Source: Viridothelium virens
Lineage: Eukaryota; Ascomycota; Dothideomycetes; Trypetheliales; Trypetheliaceae
Assembly: GCA_010094025.1 (NCBI GenBank)
Contig: ML991812.1
Span: 124,001 to 188,000 of the forward strand
Direction of reading: 5' to 3'
DNA: 64,000 nucleotides
Shown here: in pieces, positions 55,932 to 64,000 of the stretch
Layout of the letters: every line of letters begins with the position of its first letter
Position numbering within the stretch: position 1 is the first letter of the stretch
Program-made: the position numbers and the translations under genes
The notes under the pieces: generated by a model
What the model saw: the letters and a program-made list of their open reading frames with translations, nothing else
The model's database searches: none
What the model was told of the DNA's origin: nothing

Positions 55932-58599
55932 ATGACAGATTCGTCGCTCAACCCGCAGAAACGAGTCAGATCGGGGGGGAGAAAAGTAAGTCACCTTGTA
56001 CGCACCGTGAGACACCAATGCTAATCCTATCTGAAGGTTAGGACAGGGTGTGTGGTAAGGTAATCTGGATCCATCGTTCAAGATACGAGCTAACCAATCA
56101 CGCGATTAGACCTGTAAAATCAGGCGAGTCAAGTGCGATGAGGCCAAACCTGCATGTCAAAGATGTACTAGTACTGGACGAAAGTGTGATGGATATGCTA
56201 TCATTCCCCCAAAAGCGCCCAAGAGAGAACACACTCCTGGAGATTTCTCTGAAAATGGGTCCAGCAAGTGTGTTACGATACTACCACGGCAACTCTTCGC
56301 CTCTTTAGGTTCTGCGGATGAGAGGCGATCAATGGAATTTTTCCACAAGAGGATGGCGCCAAAGCTTTCGGGCTACTTTGATGGCCTTTTCTGGAATCGG
56401 CTTCTATTGCAATTGAGCCAGAATGAACCTGCTATAAGACATGCAATCATGGCCATTTCATCCATGTATGAACGATTCGAATCCAGTGCCGATCAAGATC
56501 TGCTCCTTCCCGCTGCAGAGGATCGCTTCGCTCTGATGTCGTACACTAAGGCCATCAACTTACTCTCTCGAAGACTCTCTGGCGATAGCCAATCTGTACA
56601 TGTACCTTTAGTGGCCTGTATTCTGTTCATATGCCTGGAATTCCTCCGACGAGACATCGATGCTGCTATGACACATATGCACAGCGGTTTTGCCATTCTC
56701 CGAGCTCGGACAAATCGTATCTCGCAAAACAAGGGACGGCCAACCAAAGACGAGAATGATGTTGAAGAGACGATGCTTTCCATGTTTGCCCGCCTCCGGA
56801 TTTTGTCAGGGCTGTTTGGACGCCCTGCACCTCCAATGAAGGTGTATGAAGGGCCTCTCCAGGAAGTTTCTGATTCGCCTTTAAACATCAATAGTTTTAG
56901 TGAAGCTCGAACCACCCTGATCACTCGCATGGCTCCTTGTCTAGTCTTCGTACGTATTTGCAGCCAGGCGAGATACGAATCGACCATCTCTTCTGAGTAT
57001 CACGTCAAGCAAGCTTCATTGAAGACGTCCTTGACCGAATGGAAGTCTTCTTTCGAGAAATGGTATGCGGAACGGAAATCAAACTCGAAGGAAGATCAGC
57101 TCGCAGCAAATTTCCTGCGATTGCACTATGGCATCACAGAAATCTGGGTAAAGTTGTGCCTCTGCCCTAACGAAACTGCCTTTGATGATTACACGGATGA
57201 CTTTCAGGAAATGGTAGATCTTGCCTCAACTCTGACAAATGCACCACTGGCGATTCCCGAGGAATTCCGGTCCCATTTCTCCTTCGAAATGGGCGCCGTA
57301 CCAGCGCTCTATTTCGTAGCCGTCAAATGTCGCCATCCTGTCATTCGCCGCCGTGCAATCGGGTTGCTTCTCTCATCTCCACGTCGCGAAGGTCTTTGGG
57401 ATGCATATCGCGCTGGCAGAGTCGCCGAACGAGTAATGTTACGTGAAGAAGTTGGCCTCAAAACAGGCAGAGGCTACTTACAAGCCTATATGAAAGGGAA
57501 GCAATTCAAAAGAAAGACTTCCACGCCGAACACACAACCCCGGAGCACATCGACTTCGCGGACTGTACCTTACATAACAAAAACCATGGATCTCGAGGCC
57601 GAATCAGCTCTTAATCTGCAGAGAATGCTTGCAGAGGAGTACCAGACTTCGACTGCGTACGACTCAAGCGACCCGAAAGGATTGACAAGTTTGGCCCAGT
57701 CCTCTCTCAAATCTGTAACAGAGTCACCTACGCAATCTCGCATCCACGAGACATCCGAACTTTCTCAGAACAACGTCGTTGGGATTTCAGGCATGCCAAT
57801 GCAGCTCCACTGGGATCAAGTTATCGAAGATGTCCAATTCCCGTCCGAGATCACACCCGTCGACGACCCTAACTTTGACAATAACCTGCCTCTCAACGAT
57901 GCCGACCTTGCTCCCTGCTGGGATCAAGAAGCCACGCAGATTTCGACGAGCGAATTACCCACCTCCGACCCAGGCCCTCTCCCCTGGCCTGCAGAAGAAT
58001 TCCGCATTCACCACACTAGCTATGCTGAAGACGGGTTCGTGGCACCCCATCCCTCCGAAAACACCAGCACCTTTTCCGCCACCGACCTCCAAGACATCCC
58101 CTCCGCCCATATGCCCTCCCCTACCCACGACTTCTTCACTCCTCCCTCTGCTACTACTACCACCGCCACCACCTCCTCCACATTCGCCACCACCACCTCC
58201 ACCACCAGCGCCATACCTCTCGACCCCTCCTCCTCCACAACAAACAATCCTAACCTACACCTCAGCAACTCCCCCGGCGTCCTCTCTATCGACCCCTTCG
58301 GCGGCCCCAGCACCAGCGCCCTCGCCTTCTACGACGACCTCGCCGCCGACGCCTTCGCGCACGGCCTCGACCCAGACGACTACCTGACACCCGCCGACCG
58401 GCTGCCGCGCGAGCAGCAGCGCATTCACGACATCATGCCGACGAAGATGCCGGGGGAGCTGCAGCGGATCCACGACGCGCGCATCGCGAACGAGGTCGCG
58501 GCTCCCTTCAAGCGCAGCGTGCAGCCCGTGACGTTTCGCTGGAAGCCGAATGGCTTGGATGGGGAGTGGCAGGTTTGGGGGGAGACGATTCGGTTATGA
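55932..58599 (+). CDS. Zn2Cys6 transcription factor with fungal-specific regulatory domain
   Basis: Three exons: 55932-55985, 56037-56054, 56110-58599, giving about 853 residues. Exon 2 is only 18 nt and encodes VRTGCV with the first zinc Cys. The cluster is Cys23-X2-Cys26-X6-Cys33-X6-Cys40-X2-Cys43-X6-Cys50, followed by DGY. A Fungal_trans_2/DUF3468-type region begins near residue 98 (MEFFHKRMAPKLSGYFDGLFWNRLLLQLSQNEPAIRHAIMAISSMYE) and runs to about residue 480. The C-terminal third is disordered, with a Thr/Ser run (58150-58230) and a conserved-looking end FRWKPNGLDGEWQVWGETIRL. Presumed nuclear regulator; targets unknown and no metabolite genes adjoin it. Confidence 0.9.
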
Positions 58600-59598
58600 G
58601 ACGGACCCCTATCCCCTCCTTTCTCCTTTTCTTTTTTTGGAGGGGGAATGTAGCGGTGGGTTTTGGCGTCGGAGGGGATTTTTTTGGTTCAGGTTTGTTT
58701 TGTTTTCTTTGTCTTTTTCGAGGGCTCAGGGGGGAAAGTGGGATCCCTCCGCGGAATAAATGGGAGCTCCGTCGGGATGAAAAGGAGGCGCTTGGAGGAT
58801 AAATAGAGTGGAAGGCGCACATGGAATAAAGGGAGATGCCTTCGAGATAGAGAAGAGGGGGTCCCGCAAGAGATTAGAGAAAGGTGCCGCCGTGAGGGGA
58901 GGAGAGGTACGCCTACAAATAAAGAGGGGATGTCCATAAGGGGAAGGAGATTAAATACTTGGTTCGTCATCAATACACCTATGTACAGTTAGACAGCTTA
59001 CTATTACATAGTACTATTTTCTCTGTGGCTCTATGGTTTGAAAAATAATTGCCGAACGGTTAAGCTTCTGGAAAAAGAATAAATGGGCATACGAGTCATG
59101 GCGTGAATGACGAAGGGGACAGATGGGGCGGAGGAGGCGGAGGAGGCGGAGATGGTGTTTTGGGAAAGCACGATTTCCGCGAGAGACGGGAGTCGAGGCT
59201 TCACCGTACGGTCACGCGGAGGCTGTTTGGGCCGAACAGCTTGCTTACCTCGCCTTCGTTACATTCATTCAGCAGAACACAGCAAAATTGCAAAGCTGAG
59301 CTAGTGACTTTGTCGGCAAGCTCTAACTGAGCGGTGCTAATGGGGTTTTGAGACAATGCTTTGAATTTGCTGTGGAATTTGCTGGCTACAATGAAGATAT
59401 AAAAAAAAATATCGATAGAAATTGCAAGAGAAGAAAAATTACTGTCAGATCAATATTCAAAGTGCTGCCAACGTGTCCCTGTAAGCCCGCTTTCCCTTTT
59501 CTCCCAGGGAAAACATCCTGCATGTTTAATGTCTCACCCATATCCTATATCCATTGCGCCTAGTATCATGCTCGAATCACGGAGAGAACAAAAGAAAA
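58600..59598. other. Intergenic with degenerate minisatellite
   Basis: About 1 kb between convergent genes. Poly-T/G rich at first, then the degenerate repeat listed separately, and a 9-base A-run near 59401. No gene supported. Confidence 0.55.
58735..58955. repeat. Degenerate ~24-bp minisatellite, about nine units
   Basis: Successive segments share the form G(A/G/T)xxCCxxx...ATAAAxxGxGA(A/G)G, e.g. GGATCCCTCCGCGGAATAAA, GGCGCTTGGAGGATAAATAG, GGCGCACATGGAATAAAGGG, GTACGCCTACAAATAAAGAG. Length varies from about 20 to 27 bp. On the minus strand this translates into a loose 15-16-residue repeat containing SRRHL/SKRL, but no start, signal peptide or splice context supports coding. Confidence 0.5.
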
Positions 59599-60664
59599 TC
59601 ATCTGAAACTCGCACCCCTCAATTCAGAGTTGCTGGAATAGTCGTCGTTCCCCTTTGCTGTCATTTGGTACTCGACTGCGCCACCCTTGTTCGAATGGAA
59701 TGAGAATCCACTGGCATGCCAAGCATCCTTGAGTACGAGGCCAGGATGGAAGACGGTAAGAGCAAGGATTGCAAGGATGATCATGGGGCCCTCAAGAACC
59801 ATGAAGCTGGGCTGATCGTTGGCAATGGTGCCTTTGAAGCCGCCTTGCAGTTCAATAACACGGTAGGTGGAACGGATAAGAATGAGGATGGTAGCAAGGA
59901 AGAGAGCTATCGTAGACATTTTACGTTAGCGACTGATGCGGTTGAGATTACAAAAGAAGAGACATACCGAATTGGAAGTACTTGAACTTGTTTGATGCAC
60001 GAAGTGCAATGTATTCAGGATTCTTTTGGTCCTCGCTCGCCCTTCGGATGCGGAGAGCGAACTCGCCCCAGAGTGCGAGGAAGAGAAGCAGCGAAAAGAC
60101 CTGATACGCAAGACCGGCAATCATGATGTTGATACCGGTTTGTTGCTGGCTATTCGTGTTGGCTTGGGCGGCCAGGGCACCGCCAGCGGCTTGGAGTACA
60201 AGCGAAAGGAGGTCGCTGCTCACGAAGACGATGGCGTAGGTCTTAGCCGAGAAACGGGAGAGATGCTGACCATTGACGTTCACCAATCTTCCCAAGCAGA
60301 TGTAGATCGAGCCGGATAAGAAGGCAGGCGCAATGGTAAGACAGATGAGATAGAGTAAGAATCCATTAAAGTTGAAGATGCTTCTGTTGAGCCAGATGCG
60401 TCCGCCGTATCCAAGGACTTCGAGGGCTATGCCACCAAACATGCCGACTAAGAATCCGAATGTCTTGTGTCGTATACAAAGGTAGAGTTGTGAAATGAGG
60501 AGCACCAAGAACATTGCCATATAGACAACGTTTCCGCCTAGGCTGGGAATGTATTTGATCTGGCCACAGGCTTCAACGAGACATGTTGAAGGGGTGCATT
60601 GTTTCAGGAGGATATATTGTTGGTTAAAGGTATATTGTGGTAGGCAGTAGCCTCCGCCACCCAT
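59599..60664 (-). CDS. RTA1-family lipid-translocating membrane protein (Rsb1-like)
   Basis: Two exons on the minus strand: 60664-59968 and 59906-59599, giving 334 residues. Seven membrane helices are predicted by eye: PSLGGNVVYMAMFLVLLISQLYL, FGFLVGMFGGIALEVLGYGGRI, FLLYLICLTIAPAFLSGSIYICLGRLV, YAIVFVSSDLLSLVLQAAGGALAA, NIMIAGLAYQVFSLLLFLALWGEFALR, FALFLATILILIRSTYRVIELQGGF and EGPMIILAILALTVFHPG. The QAAGG and IRSTYRVIELQGG segments are RTA1 hallmarks. The start at 60664 was preferred to an upstream ATG at 60895 because it gives the usual short lumenal N terminus. Known relatives export sphingoid bases or confer 7-aminocholesterol and azole tolerance. Confidence 0.93.
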
Positions 60665-63500
60665 CCTGAAGATTGGGGATGAAAGGTTACGAGTGAGAGA
60701 GAATGTCAAGGAGAAGGTATTGAGAAAATGCTTCAGGGAGTATGTGAGGACGTTGAGCTGATGCACTAGAAATGCGTATGACTTTCGACGTTGATGTATC
60801 GAAGGGTTGGTGAATTGTGGTTCCGCGAGCGTATGAGTGGATACGTGAATCTGAGATGGCTCACCGTGTTGTTTATATGTTGTCTGAGTAGACAAGTGAT
60901 TCTACGGACCAAACCCCAGACAATTACAGCTTCGTGGGTTCAGCATATGGGGCCGGGGTGACAAGACCCACATGATGGGGCTGAGTGCGTGGACATGAGA
61001 CGGGTTGTTCTCTTTTCTCAAAGAATATTGAGAGTCAGTCAGTCTTGGCCTACAAGAAGATGTCTTAGGGCTACAAGTCTAGCAGCCTTAGCATACGTTG
61101 GTTACGAGCGAGCCAATCATACCGTGGTTTAGAGCCGTTGGAGGCACGGGAGGCTAAGAGGTCTATTTTGCGTCTCCGTTGCGGCGTGAGTGGTTAGTCA
61201 TCTCAGCCACTCGCTTCTGGGTTTCAGCTCGGCTAGCTTGTGGTGTTGAGACTCGGACGGTCTTCTCATTCGCCCGCTCGCGTTACCGGTGTCTATACTT
61301 ACTCAATGAGAGATGGCCCCAATGAGTCCAGATGATTTGATGCGTCGAGGCTTAGAGACATGAGACGTGACCGATATTCTTCTTACTCCAGATTTGGGGG
61401 TTCTCAGCAACAATCTCGGGAAATCAGCTTCAAGTAAGGGACCTAAGGAACCTAGGGAACTAGAAGGTAAGAGGCAGGAGAGAAACCAAAAACTGATAGA
61501 CAGCTAATTGAAAGCCACATAAGGAGTGCGATTGTCCTATCTCTACTCATAGTGACCAGTTCATCGGGAGGATTCCAGCACAAATTTCCGGACACCTCCA
61601 ATGTCCACAGGCTTCGCGCCTTACTGGCCGGACACTCTCAATATCTTGAATGTTCATGCCTTGCCGTCGCCGGTCCTAGGGAAGTAGATTTAGGAAATCT
61701 TCTCGATTGCCTTATTGCCTACGCCGTGGCTATAACAGGCGGCCTCCGTACCTAAGGGCTGGGGGCATCAAAACCTTCTCCTTGCATGCAATTGCACTCT
61801 TGGCAGTTCGACCCCAAACTCTCACCAATTTTATCCAAAGAGGCAATCGCTAATCATGTACTATTAGCCAAGAAATCTAGCCAAAACGATGGCCACGCAG
61901 TTCGCCATTGAAGATCTAGCCCTTCGTTACATCCCTACATTCCATTCGGGCCAGGATTCAAGGGTTCCTCCAAAAATGCTTTCAACGTTGATTACTGAGA
62001 TATATGCCCATCGGCAAAGTCTCAATCATAGGCACATTCCAAGCGCTCATTCCAAAGGGCAATACGAACCATGCCTTGCGTACTCGGAGACCAACGGTTA
62101 CTTCTGTCAAGAGAGAACAAACCTCCAACCTTGATGTCAATAGATTCAATTGCGTACCACACAATGAGTTTGCTTCCGGAGTCTCGTGCATCGAGACGCT
62201 CTCTCATCCTGGCCTGCCTTCTTGTCCTGTTCTTAATCGTTGGCCTCATTCGTGAGCGTACCACCTTTGATGCTGCCACTGGGCGCATCGTTGTCCACAA
62301 GGCAACGCTCGACAAAGCCAGAATACCTGCGGCCAAGAAAATAGCTTTAGGTTGGCCCTTTTCCGTGTCGAACTAAGTTAGCAAAACATTGGCTAACACA
62401 AGGATGTCCGACAGCGTAGGAATAATACACCGGAGTCTTAGCCACTACCAAGACTTCTGCCTCCTTTTCGCGTCGTCTTCAAGCGAGTTTTGCCTCAAAA
62501 ATGCACACGCAGTCACCTTCCAAATGACTGAAATACTCACCGGCCATATGCTTTGCATCCGCCCCCACGAAGTCGCTAGCATCTGGCCCGTCAGCATGAT
62601 CGGACCCGACGACCACAAGTTCGGACCCGGAGTCAATCTCTCTAAAGAGCAATCATTGTTTTGATGCACTGATCGTTGCTCAGGTGTGTCTGAAGAATGG
62701 CTGGATCGTCATATTATTGCACTGAATGGTCAGACCTTTCTACAACATCTGCATACAACACGCCTCTCCCCTATCACCATTCGAGATCGACGGCGACACA
62801 CATCTCTGTTTTTTTGCTTATCAGCGTCTCAGAAGCACCTTTGGTGTATATCCTGTCTGACTTAATAAAAAAACGTTGACCTTACTGGACTTCTCATCGA
62901 GGCTCGTCATGCTGACTGTCATCCAATGAATTTGATCAAAACCTCTAGCAATGAGTAAGAAAGGCTACCGAACTAGGATGATCCAGTAAAGTAGAACGTT
63001 CTCTGCGCCGCTTTTTTGGAACCGAATCTTCATTATGGGGAATACAAATGTTCCCACGTCAGTGTTCGCTTGGCCCGCATTTCGCTGATGCAATTACACA
63101 AAATCTCATGAACCGCGTGCGTCTCTGTGTGGGTACTTGAATGAATCAGGCGGGCTTGTAAGAGTTGCACAAGTTCCGGAGTGATCGCGAAGCCAGGCCG
63201 GGGTCTCGGTCATGGTGATAACATGACTTCACAGATTCATGAACTCTAGCTTCAACTGTATTGTATCATTAGGGCATATGGCAAATCCTATGCTGGTCTG
63301 TCTACATTCCACTGTTACTCTCCAATCATCGGATCCTACTGGAGTATTCCTGGCTTAACATACCTTCTTCCTCCAACGCGAGCCCTTATCACAGTTACTC
63401 TCGATACGGGACCTCGACATGAGGGTTTGACTTGGGTATACTTCTCCAGTCCAATCTCCACGTCATCCGCGTGCTATGCTGTGACAAAGCAACGTGGCTA
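60665..63500. other. Gene-poor 2.8 kb
   Basis: RTA1 promoter, then a long stretch with no supported gene. At 62004-62376 both strands are open; the + frame has a hydrophobic run (LILACLLVLFLIVGLI), but neither frame has a credible start, partner exons or family. A relic of a degraded gene or element is possible. Confidence 0.45.
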
Positions 63501-63986
63501 TTACGGTCTGGGCAGGTGAGTGCCGGCTTTATTCCGACAGTGATCAGCTTTTACGTTCCCTGACGTTCGTACGCAGTCCAAGCACAAGCCATTAGTGCTC
63601 AACCTGTCAAGTCCGTCCAATAGAGAACCATCGAAGTCTGGCGGACGGTGCCCCAAGCGGCCGCGGCCACAGTATGAATCCATTCCTCTCTCCCCGATCG
63701 GGGGGATCTTGGAGGTGCCCAAATGTTTTATCGCCCTGGAGCATGACGCTCTCTTTGCCCACTGAATGTTGAGTCCTGTTTCAAACAGGTGTAGGATACA
63801 GTGACCATACCAGTACGCTGAGCATTGACAGGAATGGTCCGTAGTACAACGGGTTCTCAAGTAATCTAACAGGACGAGATCTATTCGACTCCGTAATGTC
63901 GACCGCTCGGCTTCGAGCATACCTAGAGGAAGTCTCATGAGTCTTTGAAAACAGTCTTTGCACAAGGAGTCAAGGAAGTCAATTAC
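63501..63986 (-). CDS. Possible 3' exon of an uncharacterised fungal gene, cut by right edge
   Basis: A minus-strand frame of 161 codons, open from a TTAG splice acceptor at 63987-63990 to a stop at 63501. It is Cys-rich (DSLCKDCFQRL, RCTTDHSCQCSAYWYGHC) and ends with NGLCLDCVRTSGNVK, reminiscent of the FDGLCLDCM tail of a family of fungal BTB-type hypothetical proteins. The start would lie beyond base 64000. The call rests on weak resemblance and could be chance. Confidence 0.33.
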   Translation of the reverse strand, partial: VIDFLDSLCKDCFQRLMRLPLGMLEAERSTLRSRIDLVLLDYLRTRCTTDHSCQCSAYWYGHCILHLFETGLNIQWAKRASCSRAIKHLGTSKIPPIGERGMDSYCGRGRLGHRPPDFDGSLLDGLDRLSTNGLCLDCVRTSGNVKADHCRNKAGTHLPRP

Positions 63987-64000
63987 CTAATGCTTTCCAT

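Noticed and set aside
60665-60895. 77-residue N-terminal extension of the RTA1 protein
   Set aside because: The extension is basic and Ser/Thr-rich, unlike RTA1 N termini; the ATG at 60664 gives the expected start.
62004-62376. Overlapping ORFs on both strands with a hydrophobic run
   Set aside because: No plausible start, splice context or family; at most a relic.

Overview
The window is nuclear DNA of a filamentous ascomycete (Pezizomycotina). Nearly every gene is broken by one to seven short introns (about 50-110 nt) with GT...AG ends and CTAAC/CTGAC-like branch sites. The proteins are typical of that group: a vacuolar aspartic protease, an Atg26 sterol glucosyltransferase with PH and GRAM domains, an RTA1 lipid exporter, Zn2Cys6 regulators, a P450 and DUF3328/UstY proteins. 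I cannot fix the class from sequence alone; Leotiomycetes or a relative is a guess. No rRNA, convincing tRNA, CRISPR array or intact transposon was seen.

Layout. 1-14 kb is housekeeping: a scramblase-family protein cut by the left edge, Ubc7, a mitochondrial DUF1279 protein, vacuolar protease A, Atg26 and the RNA polymerase II CTD phosphatase Fcp1. 14.6-28.9 kb is accessory: two F-box-like proteins, a MYND protein that lacks one zinc ligand, a P450, two short-chain dehydrogenases and a regulator joining a C2HC finger to a Zn2Cys6 cluster. 28.9-35 kb holds an uncharacterised secreted protein and a compact fungal RiPP (dikaritin-type) locus. 35-54 kb returns to core functions: protoporphyrinogen oxidase, polyprenyl diphosphate synthase, V-ATPase assembly factor Vma12, a polysaccharide deacetylase, Nab2, a TPT/EamA-type transporter and two conserved or unknown proteins. 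54-64 kb is sparse, with one Zn2Cys6 regulator, an RTA1 protein and possibly the 3' end of a further gene at the right edge.

Main discovery. At 31.3-31.7 kb on the minus strand, a two-exon gene encodes a signal peptide followed by seven near-identical copies of a 14-residue unit (EEDNDELYYGLKAR). The copies differ almost only at silent positions. It is transcribed away from a seven-exon UstYa-type (DUF3328) gene across a 573-bp shared promoter that carries a perfect 16-bp palindrome and a CGG-N7-CCG site. A second small membrane protein with two HxxHC motifs follows at 34.3 kb. A secreted repeat precursor with two UstY-family oxidases is the known minimal signature of ustiloxin/phomopsin/asperipin-type cyclic peptides. 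The tyrosine-rich core (YYGL) and the KAR spacer in place of KR make this a candidate new member. The P450, the SDRs and the C2HC/Zn2Cys6 regulator to the left could be tailoring and control genes of a larger cluster, but that is inferred from proximity only. All gene models were built by eye from splice signals and family resemblance, with no database search.
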